Both the position numbers and the translations under genes were made by a program. Below, piece after piece: positions 43,462-52,238 of a stretch of 64,000 nucleotides of DNA. Source of the stretch: Paenibacillus mesophilus (GTDB lineage: Bacteria > Bacillota > Bacilli > Paenibacillales > NBRC-103111). The stretch covers positions 248,001 through 312,000 of the forward strand of contig NZ_VCRA01000005.1 in assembly GCF_005938385.1 (NCBI RefSeq), read 5' to 3'. Each line of letters starts with the position of its first letter. Position 1 is the first letter of the stretch. Under the pieces are notes generated by a model that was not told the DNA's origin, made no database searches, and saw nothing but the letters and a program-made list of their open reading frames with translations.

Positions 43462-44541
43462 TCAACGGACGGACGGCACTTCGAGCCAAACGTTTCCTTT
43501 CTCGACCGCCTGTTGGGCGATCAAGCCCGGCAGCGTATATTCCATCGCACGATACACATCGATCCGGGGCGATATCCCTTTATCCAACGCGTCGATAAAG
43601 TCGCGGATCAAATAATATTCGGACGTTCCGTGTCCGCCGAGAGTCGCCTCCTCCGGGGCTTCCGGGTCACGGGTGTCGCACTGTAACGGTTGAGCCGTCG
43701 TGCCGTACTCGGGATGCCCTTCCACGTAAATCCACCCGTCGCTGCTATACCCGACGCGTCCGTTTTCGATTTGACCTTTGGAGCCATACAACGCATAATG
43801 GCCGATCTCCGGCTTCCTCGGCGCTACCGAGCTGCGGAGCAGTTTGATCGTCGCTCCTCCCGCTGTTTCGAATAAGGCGACCTGCATATCGATTAACCCG
43901 ACTCCGCCTGTCGGCATAATGGTCTTCGACGTCCCCGATCCGGTCGCTCTTACGATACGGTCGTCCATAATGTCGAGTATCGGGCCGAGCGAATGGGAGC
44001 AGTAATGGAGCGGCGGCCTGCGATCCCGCCAATACGGTTGACCGGTCAGCGGATCGAGGATACGGCTGCGGATTTCATGGACATACTCGCCTTCCGCGTA
44101 AAAGATAGAACCGAGCAGCCCTTCGCGAACCCAACGTTTCCAGTTCTGAAAAAAATGAAAATAGACGGTATTCTCTGCCATCATGTACGTCCGGCCCGTT
44201 CGTTCTACAGCCTCGATAATCCGAAAGCAATCTTCCACGGTCGAAGCTGCCGTCACCTCGCACAGCACATGCTTACCGGCTTCAAGTGCGGCTATGGTCT
44301 GCGCGGCGTGCGAAGGCACCGGCGTTCCGATCATCACGATATCGATATCGGTATTCAGCATTTCCTCAAACGACTCGAACCGTCTGCCTTCCGGTATGCC
44401 CAACTCGTCTCCTGCCTTTTCCAGCAGCGCGGAGTCGGAATCGCATACGGCTGTGACCCGAATTCGGGGATGATGCATATATGCGGCGGAACGGCGCGAA
44501 CCTCCCAAGCCGACCAGCCCCATTTTCCAAGGATTCCCCAT
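43462..44541 (-). CDS. Gfo/Idh/MocA-family protein, GH109-like
   Basis: A 359-residue NAD(P)-binding protein. The Rossmann start is KMGLVGLGGSRRSAAYMHHP. In ordinary oxidoreductases of the family the motif GKHVLCEKP carries the catalytic lysine; here it is GKHVLCEVTAAS, without it. The following MMAENTVYFHFFQNWK, GSIFYAEGEYVHE and HYCSHSLGPILDIM resemble GH109 glycosidases, which use bound NAD to cleave N-acetyl-hexosaminides. I therefore favour a GH109-like glycosidase or related enzyme over a plain dehydrogenase. The ATG at 44541 follows AAGGAAGGG. Last gene of the cluster that begins at 50038. Confidence 0.78.
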   Translation of the reverse strand: MGNPWKMGLVGLGGSRRSAAYMHHPRIRVTAVCDSDSALLEKAGDELGIPEGRRFESFEEMLNTDIDIVMIGTPVPSHAAQTIAALEAGKHVLCEVTAASTVEDCFRIIEAVERTGRTYMMAENTVYFHFFQNWKRWVREGLLGSIFYAEGEYVHEIRSRILDPLTGQPYWRDRRPPLHYCSHSLGPILDIMDDRIVRATGSGTSKTIMPTGGVGLIDMQVALFETAGGATIKLLRSSVAPRKPEIGHYALYGSKGQIENGRVGYSSDGWIYVEGHPEYGTTAQPLQCDTRDPEAPEEATLGGHGTSEYYLIRDFIDALDKGISPRIDVYRAMEYTLPGLIAQQAVEKGNVWLEVPSVR

Positions 44542-44579
44542 TGCTTCCCTTCCTTTCCGGACGTCTTTCGATGCATAGA

Positions 44580-45332
44580 TTAAAAAGCCAGCTGACCGCC
44601 GTCGACGACAATCGTTTCCCCGGTGATGAACGCCGCATCGTCTGAGGCGAGAAAGGCGAATACGCCTGCAACGTCTTCGGGCTTGCCTACGCGGCCGAGC
44701 GGTATTTTCGCGCGTATATATTGCTCGATAAACTCCGGGCTGTCGATCGCTTCGGACATCGGCGTCTGAATATATCCCGGACATACGGCGTTGACTCTAA
44801 TTCCCTTCGATCCGAGCTCGATCGCCATCGTCTTCGTCAGCAGTACGACACCGCCCTTGGAGGCGTTGTAATGCGCATAATTCGCTTCCCCTACAAGTCC
44901 GTTCGTCGACGCCATGTTGACGATAACGCCGCCGCCCTGTGCCGCCATATGCTTCGCGACCGATTGGGCCACCCAGAACATGCCGTTCAAATTGACGTCG
45001 ATGATTTTTTTCCAATGCTCCGGCTTGATCTCGAGTACGGGCTCTTCCCAAGCGATTCCCGCGTTGTTGACCAGGACGTCGATCCGGCCGAAGCGCTGAA
45101 CCGCCCCTTCCACGGCGTTCTCGACTTGATCCGAATCGGACACGTCGACTACGAGCGTCTGCACATGGGCTCCCGCCGCGGTGAGCTCCTCCGCCGTTGC
45201 GAGCAAGTCCGCTTCCACATTGGAAACAAGCGCCAAGGACGCTCCCTCGGAGGCGAATCTTTGGGCGATCGCCTTGCCGATCCCGCGTCCCGCGCCGGTA
45301 ATGAGTACCGTTTTACCGTCAAATCTGCTCAT
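44580..45332 (-). CDS. Short-chain dehydrogenase/reductase
   Basis: A 250-residue classical SDR. The cofactor motif is TGAGRGIG (12-19), NNAG follows near residue 89, the catalytic serine is in VNMASTNGL and the Y-x-x-x-K pair in YNASKGG. It ends GETIVVDGGQLAF, typical of FabG-like sugar or steroid dehydrogenases. It should oxidise or reduce a hydroxyl/keto group in the catabolic cluster. The ATG at 45332 has GGAGG 5 bases before it. Confidence 0.88.
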   Translation of the reverse strand: MSRFDGKTVLITGAGRGIGKAIAQRFASEGASLALVSNVEADLLATAEELTAAGAHVQTLVVDVSDSDQVENAVEGAVQRFGRIDVLVNNAGIAWEEPVLEIKPEHWKKIIDVNLNGMFWVAQSVAKHMAAQGGGVIVNMASTNGLVGEANYAHYNASKGGVVLLTKTMAIELGSKGIRVNAVCPGYIQTPMSEAIDSPEFIEQYIRAKIPLGRVGKPEDVAGVFAFLASDDAAFITGETIVVDGGQLAF

Positions 45333-45344
45333 GGTTTCCTCCAA

Positions 45345-45719
45345 TCAGTCCCGCGTCTTCGCGATCACGTCGATTTCCACCAATATTTGATCCAAACCGC
45401 CCTCGAAGCATGTGCGCGCCGGCATCGGCTCTTGGAAATGGGTCCGGTATACGGCGTTGAATCGTGAAAAATCTTGGATATCCGCCAAAATGACATTCAC
45501 CTTGACCACATCGTCCATCGTGCAGCCGGCGGCAGCCAAGATCATCTCGATGTTTCGGAGAGTGAACTCCGTCTGTTCCTCGATCGTATTGCCGACTACC
45601 CGCCCTTCCACGTCAAGCGGTCCCTGCCCCGATACGAACACGAACCCACCCGATACGATTGCTTGCGAGTAAGGTCCGTCTCCTGCGCTAGCTTCGCTTG
45701 TTCGAACCGCTTTTCTCAT
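45345..45719 (-). CDS. RidA-family protein
   Basis: A 124-residue protein of the YjgF/YER057c/UK114 family. The phrase PYSQAIVSGGFVFVSGQGPLD and the ending RTCFEGGLDQILVEIDVIA are diagnostic; the arginine of the family (RTC) is present. RidA proteins hydrolyse reactive imines from amine breakdown, so its presence suggests a dehydratase or oxidase reaction on an amino compound in this pathway. Its ATG overlaps the M20 gene stop as ATGA. Confidence 0.88.
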   Translation of the reverse strand: MRKAVRTSEASAGDGPYSQAIVSGGFVFVSGQGPLDVEGRVVGNTIEEQTEFTLRNIEMILAAAGCTMDDVVKVNVILADIQDFSRFNAVYRTHFQEPMPARTCFEGGLDQILVEIDVIAKTRD

Positions 45720-47014
45720 AACCGCTCTCCTCCCGTTATGTCGGTGACCCCGCACCATTTCACGATAATTCTGGCATATAGCTCCGTCAGCCGAAGCAGA
45801 GAATCGACTTCGACATATTCGTCCGCCGCATGCGCATTGGCTCCCGTAGGACCGATCACGACTGCCGGAGTAGGGCTGTGAAGATTGAACATGAAGGCGT
45901 CGCACGCGAATGGCGCGCCTCTCATCACCGGTTCATCGCCGCTCAGCTCCTTGACTTCTTCGGCGAGCAAAGGAAGCAGCGGGAAATCGGGTGCTACCTC
46001 GGAGCCGGGCAAGAAGCGGATCATCTTGCTAAATTCAGGCAACGGCGCCCCTTCGAACATCGCGGCGTACCCTTCCAACAGCTGCTGCATCAGCTGTTCC
46101 TCCGTCGTCCCCGGATAGCATTCCACCCAAATGTCCAGATCGCATCGTTCGGGCCCCACATCGCATAATGCAGCCGACATATCTCCCGCTTCGGCGCGCG
46201 TGGCGATAACCGGCAGTCCGGACGACTCGACGTACCAGGGGGCGGGCCCGGGCATCCGGCTGATTTCCTGCTCGAACCGCTCCAGAAACACAAGGAACTT
46301 GCCGGCGTCATACAGCGGATTGACCAACGTTTCGCCGCTGAAGGAAAGCCCGGTCTTGCCCCGGAACGTCACTCTCCATAAAGCGCCGCCCCGGGTAGCC
46401 GGACAGATGGCCATATTCGTCGGTTCGGGAATGATGGCGGCATCCGCATGGAATCCCATCAGTCTGCCCGCCAGTGTGCCGTTTGCTCCGCCGAACTCTT
46501 CATCGACGACCGATTCCACCAGAACGTCACCGTCCGGACCGAACCCAAGCTCGATCAAACAGCGGACGGCCATGATGGAAGCGGCCAGGCCGCCCTTCAT
46601 ATCGAATGCACCGAGTCCGTACAATTTGCCGTCCGACTCGCGGGGCTCCCAGGGGGACGCAGTCCATCCGGGTGCAACGACCGCCGTATCCGCATGGCTC
46701 GAGAACAACAGCGACTTGCCGGATTTGTTTCCTCGCCATCGCCCCGCCACGTTCGGCCGGCCGGAATAATCTTTGCCCGGAAAATAGGCGGGATGGCTGC
46801 GGAATCCGGGAGCGTCCTCCGGCGAATACAGGCTTGTTTCGAGTCCCATATCCCGCAGCACGGAGGCGACGTACTCCTGACATTCCCGTTCCGTGCCGTC
46901 GGTCACGAGATTGACGGTAGGATACCGGATCAGATCCGATACCAGTCCGATTACGGCGGAACGATTGTCCCTCACCCACCCGGAAATCCGTTCCTGGATG
47001 CGTTCGATATCCAT
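45716..47014 (-). CDS. M20-family amidohydrolase (ArgE/DapE-like)
   Basis: A 432-residue di-metal hydrolase. Metal-site motifs are LLFSSHADTAVV (about 107-118), GAFDMKGGLAAS and the catalytic VDEEFGG, with a later ACDAFMFNLHSPTPAVVIGPTG containing the last histidine region. M20 enzymes remove acyl groups from amino acids or amino sugars, or split dipeptides. The ATG at 47014 lies behind AGGAGGAG; the ATG at 47018 is in another frame. In this cluster an N-deacylase role fits. Confidence 0.85.
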   Translation of the reverse strand: MDIERIQERISGWVRDNRSAVIGLVSDLIRYPTVNLVTDGTERECQEYVASVLRDMGLETSLYSPEDAPGFRSHPAYFPGKDYSGRPNVAGRWRGNKSGKSLLFSSHADTAVVAPGWTASPWEPRESDGKLYGLGAFDMKGGLAASIMAVRCLIELGFGPDGDVLVESVVDEEFGGANGTLAGRLMGFHADAAIIPEPTNMAICPATRGGALWRVTFRGKTGLSFSGETLVNPLYDAGKFLVFLERFEQEISRMPGPAPWYVESSGLPVIATRAEAGDMSAALCDVGPERCDLDIWVECYPGTTEEQLMQQLLEGYAAMFEGAPLPEFSKMIRFLPGSEVAPDFPLLPLLAEEVKELSGDEPVMRGAPFACDAFMFNLHSPTPAVVIGPTGANAHAADEYVEVDSLLRLTELYARIIVKWCGVTDITGGERL

Positions 47015-47059
47015 CCATTTCTCCTCCTTATTCCGGCGCGGCAGACGCATCGGAATGAG

Positions 47060-48118
47060 TTATTTCAACTGTTCCAGTCTGCTGCGCCTGATCGCGTCAT
47101 GATGCCGGTCCGTAATTCTTCTCATCGCTTCCCCGATCGCGTTCCAGGCCATGTCCGGAGATTTGGCGCGATAGTCGTTCGACTCCGAGCCCCGGAAGCC
47201 CCAGACGAGAATGTTCCTCGCTCCCGCATCGTATGCCGCATCCGTCGCCCAGATGATCTCCTCTTCGCGCCCGGCCGGCGTGCTATAGCCTTGTATCCAG
47301 ATGTTGTGATCTTTGCCGAACTTGTTGCATACTTCCAAGTTGCGCTTCGTCATTTCGTATACGAAATCGTAGGGGTGGACATCTTTTTTGCCCAGCCAGT
47401 AAGGGTCCGAACCGATATTTTGCAGCGTGTCGAGACCGCATATCGCTTCGATCGAATCGAGATTGATCCCGTAAGAGCCCCCGAGCATGACGCACACGAT
47501 GTTCTCCATCTGTTTCTTCCGGCTGTATTCCGTCACCTCGCGGAAATAATCGACGACCGACCAAATTCTAAACTCCTCGACCTTCTCGTCAAACGCTGCC
47601 GGCATCTCGTATCCGTACCGCTCGCTGAACAATCCCTTACACCGTTCGCACGCGCACGTAAACACCTTCGGCTTGCCGTTCTCCATCGATTTGGCCGCCA
47701 AATGCGGCTCATCCCAGAAAATGCTCCTGCCGCCGATGTCGAACACGACGTCGATCCATTCCTTCGTGAAGCTGCGGAAGTGCGGACTGTTCAAGCAGGC
47801 TCTCACCGGATCGACGCTTCCGTCGGAATAGACCTGATGACTGTCCGGGTAATAGGCGAGAAAATGCGACTTATCTCCCGGAGGGCCGCCGAGCCCCCAA
47901 TTGTCGACCCAAACGTCCAGTCCGTGCCCCTCCGTCATTTGGATAATTTCCTTCATGATGCTGCGATGCCGGTCCCAGTCCGTATGCGAGAACATATGGA
48001 CGACCAAGTTGAAATGATGGTTCACGATATCCCGAAGGTCGGTTTCCATGTGTCTTAACATCCGGTTGCCGTGGTAAGCAACCCCTTTGATCAATTTGTC
48101 CGGTTGATGGTGAATCAT
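47060..48118 (-). CDS. TIM-barrel-like protein of unknown function
   Basis: A 352-residue protein. Strand-like phrases follow a barrel pattern: FNLVVHMFSHTDWD, GLDVWVDNWGLGGPPGD, RSIFWDEPHLA, NIVCVMLGGSYG, NIGSDPYWLG, IWIQGYSTPAG and NILVWGFRGSES. Acidic residues in FWDEPH and in VDNW, and the histidines, suggest a glycoside hydrolase-like site. A CACERC motif (about residue 172) is unusual and may bind zinc. No signal peptide. It lies between the GH20 and M20 genes in the same operon, so it probably handles the same substrate. I do not know its family. Confidence 0.65.
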   Translation of the reverse strand: MIHHQPDKLIKGVAYHGNRMLRHMETDLRDIVNHHFNLVVHMFSHTDWDRHRSIMKEIIQMTEGHGLDVWVDNWGLGGPPGDKSHFLAYYPDSHQVYSDGSVDPVRACLNSPHFRSFTKEWIDVVFDIGGRSIFWDEPHLAAKSMENGKPKVFTCACERCKGLFSERYGYEMPAAFDEKVEEFRIWSVVDYFREVTEYSRKKQMENIVCVMLGGSYGINLDSIEAICGLDTLQNIGSDPYWLGKKDVHPYDFVYEMTKRNLEVCNKFGKDHNIWIQGYSTPAGREEEIIWATDAAYDAGARNILVWGFRGSESNDYRAKSPDMAWNAIGEAMRRITDRHHDAIRRSRLEQLK

Positions 48119-48151
48119 GGAACATGTCTCCTTTCAATATTCAATATAGTG

Positions 48152-50038
48152 TTAAGGCTGCGCGATCCGGCTTGCGGTAGGAATGAACTGATACCACTGG
48201 CAATCCAAATACCCATCCTTGCCGTGGTAAGGAAGTCTCGCTTCCTCTAATTCCTCTAGCCGGTCCGTTGTCCCGGATACGTAATCGGCAAGCCGTTTGA
48301 CCGTTGTCTCCAAGCTGAGAATAAGCGCACCATAGCGGTAATCGATCACTTCCCAGCCGAATGCTTTGTTTACTTCGAACCACCTGTCCCGATGAGCGGC
48401 CTGAAGATCGCGAACTTTGCCGATCAAGCCGGGGATGATATCATCCGCATATTGTTTAAGCGTATTCAGCTCCCGGCTGCGATAAGCCTCCACGAGATTG
48501 ACGCCCAACTCCGCCTTGACCGTCAATACCGCGCACAGCTTGCGCAGCACCTCGAACACGAACCGGAACTCGCCGCCCCGCGACGCATACGTCTCGAACT
48601 TCTTCTCGAGCTGCGAATAATAGCGCTCGAGTCCGCGGCCCGCCAAGTTGGAATCGAACAGCCCCATCATCGGGTGCTGCCACAGCATGACGCGCGACGG
48701 ATTGGCGTTATTCACATTGTCCGGTGCAATGCCGGGGATTTCGTCCACCCAACGAATATCCATGAAGTCGTCGAATTGTCCGCCTGTGCAGAAAGCGAAC
48801 CGCTTGCGCAGTTTCTCCTCCGACAGCTCGGCCGCATAGCCGTGCTCGGCGAACAGCTGCAGCCCGAGAACCGCGGAGAACCAGTCGCACTCCGTACCGT
48901 CATCGCCCCACAGCGTAGCGATAATTTCCTCCACGCCTTCCCTTTTGCAGACGTTCAATGCCGCATTTGTGGATCGCATCGTCAGTCCGTAGTTCAAGAC
49001 GAACCCTTTCCAGTTCCATATGCCTCCGGCGAATATAGGAGTCGAACCGAACGATTTATGCCGGCGTATCCAGTCCTCGTAAAACTCCTCGTCGGTATGG
49101 TAGTAGTCCCAATACACGATCTGCACGTCTTTCGGCATCTCTGCGATGACCCTCTCGGGGATGACACATTCCTTGTCGTAATAAGCCCCCGTCTTGGAGC
49201 CGGCGCGGAAATACATATCGCTCCACATCATCGGTTCCAGTCCGTGCTTCCTCGTGATCTCCAGAACCCGATGCAAATGCTCGTTCATCAGATCGAATTT
49301 GGAACGGTATCCGTTGCGCTTCAAATATTCGCCTTGACCGAGCTTCCAAGCCTCGTCCATCCCGATATGGAACCGCTTCGTGCGGACGGACGACGCGGCG
49401 GCCACGATCATCTGCTCGATGAACTCGTACGTTTTCGGTTCCCCGACCAGCATCGTTTCCTCGTCGTCGCGAATGTCCGCGAAAGCGCTCCATTTCAGTA
49501 CATCCTTCAAATGGCTGAGCGTCTGGATACACGGAATCATCTCGATGCCGAACATGTAAGCGTAATCGTCCATGTCGCGAATTTCGTCCTGCGTATAGCG
49601 GCCCCGCATGTAGCCGAAGTAGGCCTGTTCCTTGACGTCGTAGCTGTCCTCGGTATACAGCATGAACATGTCGAGTCCCATTATGGCCATGAGACGGATA
49701 AACCGTTTAACAGTATCCGGCCTCATGACGGCATTTCCTTGAGACACGTCGAACATCGGACCGTTCGTCTTGAACTGCGGAGTCTCGCTGACCGAGAACG
49801 ACTCCTGCCCGTCCCGAAGCGATTCGATCAGCAATCCGAGCGCCCGGTAAAAATGAATGCGGCGGTTGTAGTACAATGTTATTTGACCTTGCTCTCGCTC
49901 CACACGCAGCTCCGGCAATTCGTGGCGTATGACTTGTACCCGCAATCCTTCCGGATCGGGAACGAATCCGAAATCGGCGGCCAGAACAGCGATTCCATCC
50001 TGCAATTCCGAGATGTCGCCAATAAAGTGCAGTCGCAT
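48152..50038 (-). CDS. GH20-family beta-N-acetylhexosaminidase
   Basis: A 628-residue cytoplasmic glycosidase. A small N-terminal alpha/beta domain (1-85) precedes a TIM barrel in which D228-E229 of RFHIGMDEAW form the aspartate/glutamate pair of GH20 substrate-assisted catalysis. Supporting phrases are GPMFDVSQGN, GLDMFMLYTED, PCIQTLSHL and MMWSDMYF. The C-terminal 180 residues are helical. It lacks a signal peptide, so it acts on imported sugars. First gene of the minus-strand cluster, with GGAGG before the ATG and a divergent AraC regulator. Confidence 0.88.
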   Translation of the reverse strand: MRLHFIGDISELQDGIAVLAADFGFVPDPEGLRVQVIRHELPELRVEREQGQITLYYNRRIHFYRALGLLIESLRDGQESFSVSETPQFKTNGPMFDVSQGNAVMRPDTVKRFIRLMAIMGLDMFMLYTEDSYDVKEQAYFGYMRGRYTQDEIRDMDDYAYMFGIEMIPCIQTLSHLKDVLKWSAFADIRDDEETMLVGEPKTYEFIEQMIVAAASSVRTKRFHIGMDEAWKLGQGEYLKRNGYRSKFDLMNEHLHRVLEITRKHGLEPMMWSDMYFRAGSKTGAYYDKECVIPERVIAEMPKDVQIVYWDYYHTDEEFYEDWIRRHKSFGSTPIFAGGIWNWKGFVLNYGLTMRSTNAALNVCKREGVEEIIATLWGDDGTECDWFSAVLGLQLFAEHGYAAELSEEKLRKRFAFCTGGQFDDFMDIRWVDEIPGIAPDNVNNANPSRVMLWQHPMMGLFDSNLAGRGLERYYSQLEKKFETYASRGGEFRFVFEVLRKLCAVLTVKAELGVNLVEAYRSRELNTLKQYADDIIPGLIGKVRDLQAAHRDRWFEVNKAFGWEVIDYRYGALILSLETTVKRLADYVSGTTDRLEELEEARLPYHGKDGYLDCQWYQFIPTASRIAQP

Positions 50039-50069
50039 AGCAGTCCTCCGTTGTTAAATAGTACAGACT

Positions 50070-50098
50070 TCGACAGATCGTACCGACTTTGTTATAAT
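50070..50098 (+). promoter_or_regulatory. Promoter of the AraC regulator gene
   Basis: TCGACA at 50070-50075 and TATAAT at 50093-50098 are separated by 17 bases, a good sigma-A promoter for the plus-strand gene starting at 50146. Confidence 0.65.
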
Positions 50099-50145
50099 AG
50101 GCTATCCCCTATAACGATAGCAGGGTTTGCCGGTGGAGGAGTAGA

Positions 50146-51030
50146 TTGCAAATGGCCAAGTTCTTGGACTATATGATCAGTTCTTTGCCGATACGCATCA
50201 TCGAATTGAAGGTCGACCGCTCGAGATTGAAAATCAAAGGACTGACCCCGCTGCAATTCGGGCATTTGCCCGGAAGAACGCCGATGCGGAGGAATTCGAC
50301 GACGGAAAGCTGGGCGTTCACCTACATCGTGCGCGGAAGCGGAACGTACCAGGTCGGCGACGGACCGGTGCAAAGACTCGAAGCCGGAAGCCTTTTCTGG
50401 GAATACCCGGGAGAGCTGTTTCATTTCGGCCCCGATCCGGGAAAAGACTGGGACGAATACTATGTCAATTTCGAAGGCTCGCGCGTCATGGAATGGCTCG
50501 ACACTCTCATTCCGGAACCCGGTAAAGTACTCCGCGTCGGTTTGGACAACAAATGGATTCACAAAATCGAAACGATCGGCGACTATATGGAGAGCGGCAT
50601 AGCCGACAACGCCGACCGTGCGGCGCTGCTGCTGGAGTCCCTCGTCTACGAATTTTGCAGCGCGAACGAGAGCAGGAAATCGGGCGTCCGGCCGGAACGT
50701 AAGCCGGAGTTCATTTTGCGGATATTGGAGGACATCGGAGAGAGCTTGTATAAGCCATGGGATGAACGCCATATTTGGGAGCGCAACCACATTTCACGTT
50801 CGACTTTGAGGCGCATCGTGCATCAGAGCACCGGATATGCATTGAACGAATACGTGAACCGGCAAAAAGTAGCCGAAGCGAAAAAGCTGCTGCGGATGAC
50901 GACTTTGCAAATCAAACAAATCGCGCAAATGCTCGGCTTCGAGGATACCGCCTACTTCGCCAGACTGTTCAAGAAGTTCACCGGCATGTCGGCCATGACG
51001 TTCCGGGATAAGCATAGCGATGCGATTTGA
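50146..51030 (+). CDS. AraC-family regulator of the hexosaminidase cluster
   Basis: A 294-residue regulator. The N-terminal half is a cupin sensor (TYIVRGSGTYQVGDGPVQRLEAGSLFWEYPGELFHFGPDPGKDWDEYYVNF). The C-terminal AraC domain (about 190-290) has two helix-turn-helix parts, the second being TLQIKQIAQMLGFEDTAYFARLFKKFTGMSAMTFR. I take the TTG at 50146, 6 bases after GGAGG, over the ATG at 50152. It is divergent from the GH20 gene and probably activates it with a sugar ligand. Confidence 0.88.
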   Translation: MQMAKFLDYMISSLPIRIIELKVDRSRLKIKGLTPLQFGHLPGRTPMRRNSTTESWAFTYIVRGSGTYQVGDGPVQRLEAGSLFWEYPGELFHFGPDPGKDWDEYYVNFEGSRVMEWLDTLIPEPGKVLRVGLDNKWIHKIETIGDYMESGIADNADRAALLLESLVYEFCSANESRKSGVRPERKPEFILRILEDIGESLYKPWDERHIWERNHISRSTLRRIVHQSTGYALNEYVNRQKVAEAKKLLRMTTLQIKQIAQMLGFEDTAYFARLFKKFTGMSAMTFRDKHSDAI

Positions 51031-51052
51031 AGGGAATAACGATGTGAATAGA

Positions 51053-51250
51053 GGAAAAAATTGCACTTATGCTGCGAGAAATTGCCTAACTCGGGGAGAT
51101 AACGGAAAAAATTGCGCCTATTTCATGCGAAATCCTAACAAATTGCCCTACCGGAGACCAAAACGATCCAAATAAGCGCAAAAATTTCCGCTATTTACGG
51201 AATAATCAGGAAATGTACGCCAATAACGTCGATTTTTTCCGCTATTTTCC
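51053..51250. repeat. GGAAAAAATTGCGC-type intergenic repeat, two direct and one inverted copy
   Basis: GGAAAAAATTGCACTTAT at 51053 and GGAAAAAATTGCGCCTAT at 51104 are direct copies, each followed by a GCGAAAT-like segment. An inverted copy, AATAAGCGCAAAAATTTCC, lies at 51171-51189, with CCGCTATTT and a further TTTTTTCCGCTATTTTCC behind it. No open frame covers the region. I recall similar units dispersed between Paenibacillus genes. Confidence 0.6.
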
Positions 51251-51287
51251 TGACACCCGGACGACCCGCTTCATGTCCGGCAACACC

Positions 51288-51328
51288 AAAAAGCCTGACT
51301 TTCTCATATGGTGAAAATCCGGCTTTTT
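51288..51328 (-). terminator. Intrinsic terminator after the cyclase gene
   Basis: AAAAAGCC and GGCTTTTT flank an imperfect stem (GGATTTTC/GAAAGTC); on the minus strand TTTTTGG follows. It lies just after the stop at 51335. Confidence 0.65.
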
Positions 51329-51334
51329 CAAATA

Positions 51335-51856
51335 CTATTCGTCTACAATCGCGATAGCCCGAACAGGCGAGCCGTCCCCGTCCTTGATCTTCAGCGGCAA
51401 TCCATAGAACATGAAGTCTTTGCCGAACGGCAGCAGCTCCATATTGATTAAATCGGTGTAAGTAACGATGCCATGACCGAGCAAAATTCTTTGCAGCTCC
51501 TCCGTCAAAGCCCCGCCGACAAAGCCGGGTTTTCGCCCGATAATTTTGTCCGCCAGATCATCACCCGCCTCTTGCGCAAAAAACAACCCCGTTTCGCTAG
51601 GCCAGTCCCCTTGCGGATCGACGACTTGAGCTTTGCCGAAAAACCGTTCGAGCGGGATTTCATCCAGCGTTTCTTTGCCTATGTGCATATGGGAAAAAGC
51701 GTCTACATGCGTACCGGTATGAGTACCCATTACGAGCTTTCTCAATTCCCAAGTATGCGTTTGGTGCGTATGGACGACATCCGCTTGCACATCCGGATCG
51801 CCGGGATAAATCGGCATTCCCGTATAAATGGACACAGACAAATCGATAATTCTCAT
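51335..51856 (-). CDS. Cyclase-family metal hydrolase (kynurenine formamidase-like)
   Basis: A 173-residue protein of the PF04199 family. The metal-binding motif is THTGTHVDAFSHM (about 45-57), preceded by MRIIDLSVSIYTGMPIYPGDP. Members hydrolyse N-formylkynurenine or other amide/lactone bonds. It is somewhat shorter than the typical 205-210 residues of KynB and no kyn genes are near, so the substrate stays open. Its ATG overlaps the stop of the upstream gene as ATGA. Confidence 0.85.
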   Translation of the reverse strand: MRIIDLSVSIYTGMPIYPGDPDVQADVVHTHQTHTWELRKLVMGTHTGTHVDAFSHMHIGKETLDEIPLERFFGKAQVVDPQGDWPSETGLFFAQEAGDDLADKIIGRKPGFVGGALTEELQRILLGHGIVTYTDLINMELLPFGKDFMFYGLPLKIKDGDGSPVRAIAIVDE

Positions 51857-52221
51857 AAGCGGCCTCCGGGCGACCCGTACCCGGATTCGAGCTCCCGGAT
51901 CATTCGTTTAGGGGCGATCAGTCGCCATGCTGCCAATAGGTGTCCTTTGAGATCATCCGGGTCGGCGTTACGCAGCTTAACGAGTACATACGGATATTTC
52001 ATATAGTGGTCGGTGATCGAATATACTTGCGGATTTATTTGCAGCATCAGCTCGCGGGTTTCAACATCCATCTCCAATACAAGAGATTCACCGTCTTCGT
52101 GAAACCGCGCCAGCAGCTTGTCCTTCAATTTGAACGATGGCATCCCGTGCGATACGCTTTCGACCACGCCGGGCAGCGATAACGCGATTTCTCGCACGGC
52201 TTCAAACGCATTCTCCGACAT
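51853..52221 (-). CDS. MmcQ/YjbR-family protein
   Basis: A 122-residue protein with a cyclophilin-like double-wing fold by family. The N-terminal LPGVVESVSHGMPSFKLKDKLLARF and the later KYPYVLVKLRNADPDDLKGHLLAAWRLIAPKRM match the family. Function is unknown; DNA binding has been suggested for relatives. It is coupled to the cyclase gene by an ATGA overlap and follows GGGAGG. Confidence 0.82.
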   Translation of the reverse strand: MSENAFEAVREIALSLPGVVESVSHGMPSFKLKDKLLARFHEDGESLVLEMDVETRELMLQINPQVYSITDHYMKYPYVLVKLRNADPDDLKGHLLAAWRLIAPKRMIRELESGYGSPGGRL

Positions 52222-52238
52222 AGCTAGCCCTCCCTGAT

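Larger units (their letters stand above)
51031..51334. other. Intergenic region filled with repeat units
   Basis: About 300 bases without a gene. Repeat units occupy 51053-51250 (separate entry) and a terminator for the cyclase gene lies at 51288-51328. Confidence 0.6.

Noticed and set aside
46448..48058. Plus-strand open frame of 536 codons
   Set aside because: It covers the M20 and TIM-barrel genes in antisense; the protein is rich in arginine, histidine and proline and has no domain.
48392..50176. Plus-strand open frame of 594 codons
   Set aside because: It is antisense to the GH20 gene, lacks a recognisable domain and ribosome site, and follows the codon pattern of the opposite strand.
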